From Nitrogeniibacter sp050293885 (GTDB lineage Bacteria; Pseudomonadota; Gammaproteobacteria; Burkholderiales; Rhodocyclaceae): 64,000 nucleotides of DNA. The stretch lies in assembly GCA_050293885.1 (NCBI GenBank), contig JBNKNO010000011.1, positions 1-64,000 on the forward strand, given 5' to 3'. The notes below the pieces were generated by a model, which saw only the letters and a list, made by a program, of their open reading frames with translations, ran no database searches and had not been told where the DNA came from. Every line of letters begins with the position of its first letter. Position 1 is the first letter of the stretch. This document shows positions 34,733 through 43,883 of this stretch, piece by piece. The position numbers and the translations under genes were made by a program.

Positions 34733-36739
34733 ATGGAGCAATCGTCCGATTTGCGGCGTCTCGATCAGATCGAGCGTGCGCGTAGGTTGTTCTTTGAGGG
34801 CAAGGATCGGCCGGAAACACTGGTTGGTCAGGATGTTCTAAGGTCTTGGGAGCGATGCAGGCGCACCGGACTGAGCGAGAAAGGCGAGTCTAGCATCGGT
34901 GAGCCTGTCAGCGAAGGGCAATTGCGCGAGCTGCGTGAGCGCAATCACCGCTTCTTGTCGCACGGGATGGGAATTGTGGAATCCCTCTACCTGCAGGTCA
35001 AGGATTCCGGGAGCGTCGTATTGCTGGCGGACGCGACGGGCATGCTCTTGCATCGGGTTGGTGACGCCGGGTTCGTCGATCGGGCTGATCGTGTCGCCCT
35101 TGCACCCGGCGCTTCGTGGGATGAAGACTTGCGCGGGACCAACGCGGTCGGTACGGCGATTGTCGAGCGTCAGCCGACCGAAATCTTCGCTTGTGAGCAC
35201 TTCCTGCCGCAAAACGGCTTCCTGACTTGTAGTGCTTCTCCGGTATTTGATCCGCACGGCGCGCTTTTGGGGGTGCTCGACATCTCTGGCGATTCTCGCC
35301 TGTATCAAAGTCACACACTCGGCCTGGTGCGCATGGGGGCTCAGCTCCTTGAGCGGAATTTGTTCGATGCCGAGTTTGCCGCGGATGTGCTGGTGTCGCT
35401 CTATCTGACCCCCGACCAAGTCGGATGTGTTCAAGAGGCGGTGCTTGCGGTATCGGTTGATGGGGAGGTTCTCGGGGCCAGTCAGGCCTGTCTCGACTTG
35501 CTGGGAGTGGCGCGGGCCAATCTGTCGCAGGCCGATTTCGGCATGCTCTTCAAAACACCGCTGGGGCAGTTGATTGACCGGGCCAACGGGAATCCGACCG
35601 CGCTGATAGCGCTTGATACATTAAGTGGAGCACGGATGTTTGCACGAATCAGGGGCAATATCGCAACGATTTCTTCTTCATCGCGTCGAACCGCGGCTTC
35701 GTCGGTCGCGAGTGAGGCGCCACCGATCAGCAAATCGCCTCAGAAGCAGGCGAGCGGCGCCCGCCATTCGCTCACGCTGGATGATTTGCGCACCGGCGAC
35801 ATGCGCATGGGGCTGGCGATCGATCGGGCGCTGCGTATTTCCGGTAAAGATATTCCCATACTGATTCAGGGCGAGTCCGGTGTTGGCAAGGAGCTCTTTG
35901 CCAAGGCCTTTCATTTCAGCGGCAGCCGTTCGGCGGGCGAATTCGTGGCGCTCAACTGCGCGGCGATTCCGGAAAATCTTATCGAGTCCGAGCTCTTCGG
36001 CTATGTGGGCGGCGCATTTACCGGCGCGCGCAAAGAGGGTGCCATCGGCAAAATTCAGCAGGCGCATGGCGGCACCCTGTTTCTCGACGAGATCGGTGAC
36101 ATGCCCTTGCACCTGCAGGCGCGGCTGCTGCGCGTGCTTCAGGAGCGCAGCGTTATTCCGGTTGGCGGCGCCAAGCCGATTTCGGTGGATATTTCGCTCG
36201 TTTGCGCGACTCACCGAACGCTCAGGGCTGAAATTGCTGCGGGCCGCTTCCGTGAGGATCTGTACTACCGTGTCAACGGTTTGACCGTGACCTTGCCTGC
36301 GTTGCGCGAACGCAGCGACTTGGCATCGCTTGTCGAATCGCTGCTGCGTATCGAGGGAGAGGGGCGGCCGTTGGTGGTCTCCGAGTCCGCCATGGCGTGT
36401 TTCTGCGACTACGACTGGCCAGGCAATATTCGTCAGCTGCACAACACCTTGCGACTTGCGGTCGCATTGCTCGACGATGATGAGGACGTTATCGGCGTCG
36501 AACATCTGCCCGAAGAGCTGTTGTCTTTTGATCGGGGGGAGGTTGCGGAGAGTTTTTCGACCCGGCCGAGTGCAGTGCCGACGCCTGGCGCCACAAGTGC
36601 CGGCATGGCGAGGCTGGCGGTGATCGAGCGCGATGCGATCGATCAGGCGCTGGGTGCTTCAAATGGCAATATTTCGCAGGCCGCGCGCCGTCTCGGCATC
36701 AGCCGCAATACGCTCTACCGAAAACTCGGCCGTCTCTGA
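34733..36739 (+). CDS. AcoR-type sigma-54-dependent transcriptional activator
   Basis: A 668-residue activator. N-terminal GAF-like sensor (about residues 60-220), a PAS-like linker (about 225-310), a AAA+ domain with Walker A GESGVGKE (about 380), GGAFTGA (about 427), Walker B GTLFLDEIGDMP, and a C-terminal Fis helix-turn-helix (AARRLGISRNTLYRKL). AcoR-type activators respond to small carbonyls or alcohols and work with RpoN. It is divergent from pedF, whose promoter is a perfect sigma-54 type, so it is the obvious activator of this regulon. ATG at 34733 follows a GGAGGAG ribosome binding site. Confidence 0.9.
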   Translation: MEQSSDLRRLDQIERARRLFFEGKDRPETLVGQDVLRSWERCRRTGLSEKGESSIGEPVSEGQLRELRERNHRFLSHGMGIVESLYLQVKDSGSVVLLADATGMLLHRVGDAGFVDRADRVALAPGASWDEDLRGTNAVGTAIVERQPTEIFACEHFLPQNGFLTCSASPVFDPHGALLGVLDISGDSRLYQSHTLGLVRMGAQLLERNLFDAEFAADVLVSLYLTPDQVGCVQEAVLAVSVDGEVLGASQACLDLLGVARANLSQADFGMLFKTPLGQLIDRANGNPTALIALDTLSGARMFARIRGNIATISSSSRRTAASSVASEAPPISKSPQKQASGARHSLTLDDLRTGDMRMGLAIDRALRISGKDIPILIQGESGVGKELFAKAFHFSGSRSAGEFVALNCAAIPENLIESELFGYVGGAFTGARKEGAIGKIQQAHGGTLFLDEIGDMPLHLQARLLRVLQERSVIPVGGAKPISVDISLVCATHRTLRAEIAAGRFREDLYYRVNGLTVTLPALRERSDLASLVESLLRIEGEGRPLVVSESAMACFCDYDWPGNIRQLHNTLRLAVALLDDDEDVIGVEHLPEELLSFDRGEVAESFSTRPSAVPTPGATSAGMARLAVIERDAIDQALGASNGNISQAARRLGISRNTLYRKLGRL

Positions 36740-36770
36740 ATCGCGCTGCTTGTGCCGATTGCCCGTTCGC

Positions 36771-37418
36771 TTACCAGCGGGCGGGCAGTTTTCTTTTGAG
36801 CAGTATGTACTGGTGATGGATTTCGACGTAGTCGCCCGCCACCAGTTCGCGCAGAATGCGATTGACCATTTCGCGGGACGCGCCAACGAGGTTGGCGAGA
36901 TCCTGCTGGGTCATGCGCCGGCGAATGATGCGCATATCGCCTTCGGGCTCCGACATGGCATCGAAAATACGTGAAATGCGGCCAAATACGTCGATGAGCG
37001 CCAACGCGCGCACATTGTCGGTCAGCTCGCGGATGCGCCCGACCAGATTGCGCACAATGATCTGCATCGATCCGGGATTCGCGGCCAGCACATCGAGAAA
37101 ATCACTGCGCGATATTTGAAGGAGTGTGCTGCGCTCGATGGTGATGACCGAGGCGGAGCGCGGTGCTTCGTCAAGCAGGGCCAGTTCGCCGAAATAATCA
37201 TCCTGGCCAAGCAAAGAGAGCGTGACTTCCTTGCCGTTTTCCTCGGTAACGAATACCTTGAGCGCGCCGGCGTCCACGATGAACATGCCATGCGCTTCGT
37301 CGCCTTCGTTAACGACGATGGCGCCAGCCGGGTAGACTCGCTGCCGCACGTGATCGGCGAGCTTGGCAAGTTGCTCATCGGGAAGTCCTGCGAACAGTTC
37401 GATGTTCTCGAGCGTCAT
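36771..37418 (-). CDS. CRP/FNR-family transcription regulator
   Basis: A 215-residue regulator. A cyclic-nucleotide-binding domain (residues 1-120) retains the phosphate cassette FGELALLDEAPRSASV with the Glu and Arg that hold cyclic nucleotides; a long helix leads to a winged helix-turn-helix (TQQDLANLVGASREMVNRIL). There are no N-terminal cysteines, so it is not an FNR. The gene is divergent from a cyclase 48 bases away, which suggests that it senses the cyclase product. The ATG at 37418 begins the family-like sequence. Confidence 0.88.
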   Translation of the reverse strand: MTLENIELFAGLPDEQLAKLADHVRQRVYPAGAIVVNEGDEAHGMFIVDAGALKVFVTEENGKEVTLSLLGQDDYFGELALLDEAPRSASVITIERSTLLQISRSDFLDVLAANPGSMQIIVRNLVGRIRELTDNVRALALIDVFGRISRIFDAMSEPEGDMRIIRRRMTQQDLANLVGASREMVNRILRELVAGDYVEIHHQYILLKRKLPARW

Positions 37419-37466
37419 GCTGTGCCTTGTAATATCCAAAACCCGTTGCAACCGGAGAACAATGTC

Positions 37467-39446
37467 TTGAACCGCGTCGGAAAACGCGCCCTGCTGTTAC
37501 TCGCATTGTCCGTGTTGTCCGTCGGCATGCTGTGGGTAACGCCACTTCAGGGGCTCGAACGGAGTGCCGGTCTCAGTGCATTGTATGACTTTCGGGGTAT
37601 CCGGAAACCGCCTCAGTCGGTCGTCATTGTAGCCTTGGATGCGTCGTCAGCACAGCGTCTTGGTATTCCCAGACGTCCGGATCTGTGGCCTCGACACTTT
37701 CATGCCAAGCTGGTGGACGGTTTGTCCCGCAGCGGCGCCGTTGCGATCGGTTTCGATCTGCTGTTCGAGCAGCCCGGCGTCGAAGCCGACGACAAAGCCT
37801 TTGCCGGCGCATTGACGCGTGCTGGCAACGTGGTCCTGGCCGAGCGCGTGGTGCGCCATCTGGTGAAGGGGGCTGAGGGCAACGTGTTGGCGGGGGTTGA
37901 CCGACTCATTCGCCCTGCGCCGGTGCTGGCGGAGGCGGCTTGGGTCACGGCGCCGTTCGTGCTGCCCAAGACGCTCGATGGTGTGTTCGAATTCTGGACA
38001 TTTCCGACCGGCTCGGGCGGCAACCCTTCGATGCCGGTGCGGCTTTTCGAGCGTTGGTCCGAACACTACGGTCATCAGCCCGACTACCCGGCCGGCGCGG
38101 GTGACCGACTGGCACTCAATCTCTACGGGCCGTTCGGCACATTGCCGATAATGACTTACGCCGACGCGTTCGAGCGGATTGCCGCGGGTGACGTATTGCC
38201 GGAGGTTGAAGGCAAGGTGGTGCTGGTGGGGCTGGCCGAACCGAATCAGTCCCTGCAATTCGATGCCTATCGGACGCCTTACAGCACGCCCGACGGGGTG
38301 GATATCAATGGGGTCGAACTTGCGGCGACTGCCATCGCCAACATGGTTGAAGGTAGTTCGCTGACCCGTTGGGTAGGGGCCAAGGCACTGGTGCTGGTGC
38401 TGGGTTGGACGGGGGTGCTTGCCTTGCTGTGGGGTGTGGCGCGCGCCCATGTTGCGGGCTTGCTCACCCTGGTCCTGATGGTGATGTTCGGCGCAGCTGC
38501 GGTGGCGGCGTTCTCGAGCGCCTTTGTGTGGGTGCCGGTCGTGTTTCCGCTGATCGTGTCGCCGTTGCTGGTTGTCGGGTTCGGCATGGCGATCAAGTAT
38601 CGCCGGGCGCGCGGGCGGCACCGCCGCTTGCAGCAGATGCTCGAATCCGATGGCGGGCAGGGAACCTTCGCGCGCTTGGCCGGCGCGCTCGAGTCCAGGC
38701 GCGACGGCGGCGTGGTGCGGGCAGTGTGTCTGAGTAGCGACATTGCGGCCTACACGGCGCTGGCCGAGGGAATGTCGCCCGACGAAGCCCGGGACATGCA
38801 GAACCGCTATCTGTCTCATTTCCTCCCGCTGGTGGAGTCCCACGGTGGTGATGTCACCGATCTGGTGGGGGATTCGATCATGTGTCTGTGGGTGGTCGGG
38901 AAAGATGAGGCCGGGGCGTGCCGGCGTGCGATGGCCGCGGCCATGGCGCTCGATGAGCGGATGAATCACGCCCGACCCGAGGGAACCCTGCCGACGCGAT
39001 TCGGCCTGCACGTTGGCGATGTCTTTTTTGGCGAGCTGGGTGTGGGCGACCGCGTTGAAATTCGTCCGGTCGGTGATGTGGTCAATACGGCGAGCCGAAT
39101 TCAGAGCGCATGCAAGCCGCTGGGCGTCAGTGTGCTCGCATCGGAGGCGGTCATGCGTCATCTCGATCCCGATGAGGTGTGTCACTTGGGACGTTTTCAG
39201 TTCAAGGGCAAACAAGACGCCTTGCCACTGGCCACGCTCGGTAGCGCGGGTTGTCCGTCAGATGCTGTGGACGAGTTCGAACGGGCGCTGACGCGTTTCG
39301 CGGCGGACGACATCCCCGGTGCGTTGGCGGCTTTCAGCGCGGTACTTGCTCGTTTCGATAGCCACGGCCCCGCGCATTTCTATGCCAAGGTGTGCCAGAC
39401 GCCGAGCATGTATTCCGATGGCGTCGTTGTACTGGCGCGAGTTTGA
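37467..39446 (+). CDS. CHASE2-domain class III nucleotide cyclase
   Basis: About 659 residues: an N-terminal membrane helix, a periplasmic CHASE2 sensor (about 30-290), three membrane helices (about 300-380) and a class III cyclase domain (about 415-590). Metal aspartates are in CLSSDIAAYT and VGDSIMCLW; the catalytic Asn and Arg are in VVNTASRIQ. The Lys normally five residues before the second metal site (K-x-x-GD type) is Asp here (VTDLVGD), so nucleotide preference is uncertain. Start is TTG at 37467 with GGAG about 10 bases before it; no ATG in frame fits. It is divergent from the CRP-like gene and upstream of the FecR-TPR-barrel gene. Confidence 0.85.
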   Translation: MNRVGKRALLLLALSVLSVGMLWVTPLQGLERSAGLSALYDFRGIRKPPQSVVIVALDASSAQRLGIPRRPDLWPRHFHAKLVDGLSRSGAVAIGFDLLFEQPGVEADDKAFAGALTRAGNVVLAERVVRHLVKGAEGNVLAGVDRLIRPAPVLAEAAWVTAPFVLPKTLDGVFEFWTFPTGSGGNPSMPVRLFERWSEHYGHQPDYPAGAGDRLALNLYGPFGTLPIMTYADAFERIAAGDVLPEVEGKVVLVGLAEPNQSLQFDAYRTPYSTPDGVDINGVELAATAIANMVEGSSLTRWVGAKALVLVLGWTGVLALLWGVARAHVAGLLTLVLMVMFGAAAVAAFSSAFVWVPVVFPLIVSPLLVVGFGMAIKYRRARGRHRRLQQMLESDGGQGTFARLAGALESRRDGGVVRAVCLSSDIAAYTALAEGMSPDEARDMQNRYLSHFLPLVESHGGDVTDLVGDSIMCLWVVGKDEAGACRRAMAAAMALDERMNHARPEGTLPTRFGLHVGDVFFGELGVGDRVEIRPVGDVVNTASRIQSACKPLGVSVLASEAVMRHLDPDEVCHLGRFQFKGKQDALPLATLGSAGCPSDAVDEFERALTRFAADDIPGALAAFSAVLARFDSHGPAHFYAKVCQTPSMYSDGVVVLARV

Positions 39447-39612
39447 GCCGCTGCGCCTGCAGGGTGCATTGAGCAGGGGGGAGAAGGCGTCGTCGCTGCT
39501 ATGAAATAAGTCACTTCGATGTGGCGACCTGCGGCATTTTGACGATTGGTTTCATTCGCGATACTGAATGTGTCAGTCAGGCACGCTTGTTTGCCAGATA
39601 TCGGAGCCGATC

Positions 39613-39819
39613 ATGCAGATCCATCCTGTGCGTTACACCCTGCGAGGTATTCCGTCGCCGCGTCCATTGGCGTGCCATGAGTCGACGCAGCGCGCGCGTT
39701 CGTACGATCTCAAGATTGAGTTCGCCCACCGACGAGACAGTCAGCCAACGGTTGAACGGCCTAAATGGCTCGATCTATTGCGCGGCAGAATCAGCCTCGA
39801 CGAGTTGTTTCGCAGCTAG
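39613..39819 (+). CDS. Possible small protein
   Basis: A 68-codon frame between the cyclase and the FecR-domain gene, starting MQIHPVRY and ending WLDLLRGRISLDELFRS. The end reads like a real helical segment, but there is no strong ribosome binding site and no family is recognised. Confidence 0.3.
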   Translation: MQIHPVRYTLRGIPSPRPLACHESTQRARSYDLKIEFAHRRDSQPTVERPKWLDLLRGRISLDELFRS

Positions 39820-39910
39820 GTGCCGCGCGGACGAGCCCGCCGCTTTGATTGTGATGGCTCGGCTCGTCAACTATGATGGCCGGTGTTTTGAAATCATGAC
39901 GCTGCGCTAG

Positions 39911-42900
39911 ATGCCTACCACTTCCCGTTCCATGTTGAACCTGCGGCCGCGCCGCGCACTGCCTGGCGCCATCGTGGCCTTGGTCTCTCTGTTTGTTTCG
40001 GCGATTGCGCATGCCGAATGCGCGACCCCCGTCGCGACCATCGTATCCATTCAGGGACAGGTGGATTTCAGCGCCGCCGGACGGACTGAATGGCGTGCCG
40101 CGACGGTCGGCCAGGGCCTGTGCCCCGGCGAGTTGGTCACCGTCCGCAAACAGAGCCGGGCCGCGGTGCTGTTCGAAGGCGATGTACTCACCCGTCTCGA
40201 TCAGTTCACCACCCTGGAAGTGGCGGCTCCCCCTAAAAATGGCGATACGGCTCTCGGCCTGCGTGAAGGCATTGCGCACGTCATCAGCCGCCTCAAGAAG
40301 CGCGTCGAAGTCATCTCTCCCGTCGTCAATGCGCTGGTTGAAGGTACCGAGTTCACCGTCATTGCAAAGCCGGGTGTCGGCCGTGTGGTGGTTGCCGAAG
40401 GCAAGGTGCGGGTCAGCAACAGCGCTGGAGAGACCCGTTTGCTGGCCGGTCAGGCGGCGGATGTGATCTCAGGTCGTGCCCCGAGCAAGATCGAAGTGCA
40501 GCCCCTCGATGCGGTGCGCTGGGCAATCCACTACCCGGTCGTTGTCTGGCCGGCAGACGCCTCACTCAAGGAAGCGCGTGCGCTGGGTGTTCAGGCCAGG
40601 TACCCGCAAGCATTGGCGAAGATCGCCGGCGACAACAGTGCGGCGGCCACGTCGTATCGGGCCAACCTGCTGTTGGCGCTCGGGCGTTTCGACGAGGCGG
40701 GTGGCTTGCTGGGTGACTCCGTGGTGACCGCTGCCGAGTCCAAGGCGCTCAAGGCCATTGTTGCAGTGGCACAGGGACGGGTGGCCGAGGCCCGGGGGCA
40801 CATGGATGCGGCGCTGGCCGAAAGCCCCGAAGCGGTGTCAGTGCTGTTGGCCGAAAGTCACGTCAGCCAAGCAGAAGGGCGTCTGGAAGATGCCTTGCGT
40901 GCCGCGCGCATGGCCACCGAACTGATGGCGGACAATCCGTTGGCATGGGCACGTCGGGCCGAGCTTGAACTCAGTCTGGGCCGCGTGGATGAAGGCCGCC
41001 TGAGCGCGGCTCATGCCCTCCGGATCAGTCCGAACACGGTCCGCGCGAAAGCCATGCTGGGATTCGCTCAGGTGCTCGCTGGTGACTACGCCGACGCGCA
41101 AACGCGTTTGCGCGAGGCGATCGCTGACAACCCGGCCGATCCGCTCGCGCACTACGCGCTCGGGCTTGCGCGCATTCGTGCAGGGCAGGTCGCCGAAGGC
41201 CGTCGCGATCTCGAAGTGGCCGTGCTGCTCGATCCGTCCAACGTCGAATACCGCGCCACACTCGGCCGTGCCTACATGGCTGAAGGGGAGGACAAACGGG
41301 CCGAAACGCAACTCGATCTCGCCAACCGGATCGACCCGGCATCGCCCACGCCGCTGTTCTTCAGCGCGCAGCGACGCCTCACGTCGGGCGATGTCATCGG
41401 CGCCATCGACGACGGCAGTCGCGCCCTGGCATTGAACGACAACCGCCTCACGCTGCGCTCGCCCGCCTTGCTGGCCACCGACCGCGCCGCACGTGCCACC
41501 ACCCTGGGCTCCGCCTATCAGGCCGCCGGTTTCGACAGCGCGCTCAAGCAGATCGCGTCCGACGCGGTCGAAGCCGATCCAGCCAGTGGCCCCGCCCACC
41601 GGATCATGGCTCAGGCTTACAGCGATGATCTGCGGCTGGAAAGTGCGCGGGTAAGCGAGCAGTTCCAGAGTTTTGTGTATGGCGACATCGGTCAAGCCAT
41701 GGTGATGCCGCAGGAGCTTGTTGCGGCACTGCCGGTACTCGACGGTGCGCGAGTGATGTCGCTCAACGAAACGGCGGCATTGTTCGACCCCAAGCCCTAC
41801 CGGTTTTCGTTCAGCGGCTTGGTGGGCACACAGGAAAGCTGGGGCACAAGCGTGATGGCCTCAGCTCACAACGATCGCTTCCAGGCATCGCTGGGCCATT
41901 TCGACTACCGCAGCGATGGGTTCGCGGACAATGCGGATGTCGATGTCACCACCTCTCGCGCCGAGTTACGCGGAAAACTGACCAACGGTCTGACGCTTTT
42001 CGGCGATATGCAGCACAAGGATTTTTCGACGCGTGACGTGACGCAGGCGCTCTTTACGATCAACCAGAGCTCGTCGGCGAGTGAGCGCAGCGACTTGGCG
42101 CGTATTGGATTGCGCTATCAATTGTCGCCGACGAGTACAGCAGTACTTCTCGCGTCGAACGAGAGTGGTCATGCGGGCAGTTCAGCTGAGCAGTTTGAAA
42201 GCTCGATTCTCATCACACCACCGTTCCCATTCCCTTCCACGTTGTTCCGCACTCGTCCTTCTGAAGAGACGGTCAGTCGGTTCGGTCAGCGGTCGCTTGG
42301 ACTTCGGTTGGATGGTGCTGTGGCGCGAGCCAATTACAGCTTTGGCCTCATCCAGAATTCGTTCAAGGAGACGAGCGACATCAATGAGATGACGAGCGTT
42401 AGTATCAACAATGGTCCATTCTCCACGACCAATACGCCGTCTCATTTGCGTGAGGACTCGCGCGCGCGGACGCTGTTCGGGGAGCTCCGATGGCGCTTTG
42501 TTCCAAGCGCCGACCTGCATTTGCGTGCGACGCATACCCACTACCAGAACGATCGATACAAATACAGTGCGAGCGGGAAGGAGGATCTCGGGCGTCGTGA
42601 TGCTGGTCGGGTCTCTCCCAGTCTCGGGTTGGTGGTGCGAGATGTGTTGGGCACAACCTTCCGAGGTGCATTCATACAGGGCGTATCGGTGCGTTCGCCA
42701 GGAGATCAAACGCTGATGCCCGCTCGGTTTGCAGGTTTCGACAGTGTATTCGACGACATCGAAGGCACGCGCTTCAGGCGTCTGGCCCTTGGGTTTGAGC
42801 GCAGGCTGGGCGTCCGCACCACGGTTGGTGGCGAATGGTCGTTGCGCAATTTTGATGTGCCCTACGATTTTTGTAGTGAGCCTGATTGCCTGACTGAGTG

Positions 42901-43354
42901 GGCTGAGCGCTCCCATCGCGTGTTCGTCAATACACTCTTGTCTCGGCGGGTTGGATTCGAAGCGGGATGGCAATACCGCTCGCTTCGTGTGCTTGGAAAG
43001 CCCATAGCGGTCAATCAGCCCACCAAAGTACGCACCGAAAGTATTCCGCTGCGGTTGTTTGTTCAGTGGCCTGAGCGGGGTATCCGCGCGATGATCGAAA
43101 CCCTGAGGGTTCGGCAGGACGCCTTCAATCATTCGATTTCCCGATTCAAGCGCAACAGCGCGTCTTTCTGGATGACAAACCTTCGGTTACAGTATGGAGC
43201 GCCTGCCGGAAAGTGGAATGTCGGTATGGATGTTCGAAACCTGTTCGATCAGAACGCTCTGATTCAGGATACGGATTTGGTGACTGCCGAGCCTAATACG
43301 CCATTGTGGTACCCGGAGCGTTCAGTATTCTTTACTGCGCGGATCGCGTTCTGA
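39911..43354 (+). CDS. FecR-domain, TPR and beta-barrel protein
   Basis: A 1147-residue exported protein. Signal peptide (to about residue 36, AHA-EC), a FecR-type domain (about 45-160, with VSPVVNALVEGTEFTV-like core and WRAATVGQGLCPGE), a run of TPR repeats (about 200-560) and a C-terminal beta-barrel (about 630-1147) that ends in Phe like outer-membrane proteins (VFFTARIAF). No TonB plug is seen. FecR-TPR proteins often lie beside CHASE2 cyclases as here; the added barrel recalls PgaA-type exporters. It is probably outer-membrane or periplasm-facing; the substrate is unknown. Confidence 0.8.
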   Translation: MPTTSRSMLNLRPRRALPGAIVALVSLFVSAIAHAECATPVATIVSIQGQVDFSAAGRTEWRAATVGQGLCPGELVTVRKQSRAAVLFEGDVLTRLDQFTTLEVAAPPKNGDTALGLREGIAHVISRLKKRVEVISPVVNALVEGTEFTVIAKPGVGRVVVAEGKVRVSNSAGETRLLAGQAADVISGRAPSKIEVQPLDAVRWAIHYPVVVWPADASLKEARALGVQARYPQALAKIAGDNSAAATSYRANLLLALGRFDEAGGLLGDSVVTAAESKALKAIVAVAQGRVAEARGHMDAALAESPEAVSVLLAESHVSQAEGRLEDALRAARMATELMADNPLAWARRAELELSLGRVDEGRLSAAHALRISPNTVRAKAMLGFAQVLAGDYADAQTRLREAIADNPADPLAHYALGLARIRAGQVAEGRRDLEVAVLLDPSNVEYRATLGRAYMAEGEDKRAETQLDLANRIDPASPTPLFFSAQRRLTSGDVIGAIDDGSRALALNDNRLTLRSPALLATDRAARATTLGSAYQAAGFDSALKQIASDAVEADPASGPAHRIMAQAYSDDLRLESARVSEQFQSFVYGDIGQAMVMPQELVAALPVLDGARVMSLNETAALFDPKPYRFSFSGLVGTQESWGTSVMASAHNDRFQASLGHFDYRSDGFADNADVDVTTSRAELRGKLTNGLTLFGDMQHKDFSTRDVTQALFTINQSSSASERSDLARIGLRYQLSPTSTAVLLASNESGHAGSSAEQFESSILITPPFPFPSTLFRTRPSEETVSRFGQRSLGLRLDGAVARANYSFGLIQNSFKETSDINEMTSVSINNGPFSTTNTPSHLREDSRARTLFGELRWRFVPSADLHLRATHTHYQNDRYKYSASGKEDLGRRDAGRVSPSLGLVVRDVLGTTFRGAFIQGVSVRSPGDQTLMPARFAGFDSVFDDIEGTRFRRLALGFERRLGVRTTVGGEWSLRNFDVPYDFCSEPDCLTEWAERSHRVFVNTLLSRRVGFEAGWQYRSLRVLGKPIAVNQPTKVRTESIPLRLFVQWPERGIRAMIETLRVRQDAFNHSISRFKRNSASFWMTNLRLQYGAPAGKWNVGMDVRNLFDQNALIQDTDLVTAEPNTPLWYPERSVFFTARIAF

Positions 43355-43408
43355 CGCAATTGGCATTGCGAATGCCTGTCCGCAAATAGATAAAAATAAG
43401 GGGATTGC

Positions 43409-43825
43409 GTGCGTTACTTGATGATTGTGTTGTCAGTGCTGGCGACGGGAGTTCTGAGCGCCTGTGTTTCGACTGCCTCCAGTACCCGGGCCGATATCAA
43501 AGTGCCGCTACAAGGCCATGGTGGGGGGTTCGCAGTTCTTCGCGACGGCGAATACTTCAGCATCGACGACAGCGGAAATGTCAGCCTCAGTTGCCTGCTA
43601 TGCAATGATCCCGATGCTGGAAGTTCCGCGTGTCGCGAAAAAGCGGATTCGCTTGGTACGCAAGTTTGCAAGGGGTTTGCGGCTCCGACTTCCGATTCGG
43701 CGCCGAGAGGTTTGATGTGCCAGGCTTATGGCCCGTCTGGCCCGTTGCCGCCGGTGCCGTTTGGTACGCCGGGATACACTTGCTACAAGTTCTCGCCGAC
43801 TTCATGTATTTGCTTTACTGGCTAA
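43409..43825 (+). CDS. Cysteine-rich lipoprotein
   Basis: A 138-residue protein starting with GTG. Lipoprotein signal with lipobox LSAC (Cys about residue 19); the mature part holds nine or so more cysteines (CLLCNDPD, TCYKF, SCICFTG), suggesting disulfides. No family recognised. It is 54 bases downstream of the FecR-TPR-barrel gene in the same direction and may be co-transcribed. Confidence 0.6.
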   Translation: MRYLMIVLSVLATGVLSACVSTASSTRADIKVPLQGHGGGFAVLRDGEYFSIDDSGNVSLSCLLCNDPDAGSSACREKADSLGTQVCKGFAAPTSDSAPRGLMCQAYGPSGPLPPVPFGTPGYTCYKFSPTSCICFTG

Positions 43826-43849
43826 CGAATGATTTCGCGATGTACGATG

Positions 43850-43883
43850 AAAATGCCGCCTTTGTCAGGCGGCATTTTCTTTT
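43850..43883. terminator. Bidirectional intrinsic terminator
   Basis: Perfect 11-bp stem AAAATGCCGCC/GGCGGCATTTT with a 7-base loop and T-runs on both sides. It separates the plus-strand lipoprotein gene from the convergent gene ending at 43882. Confidence 0.92.
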
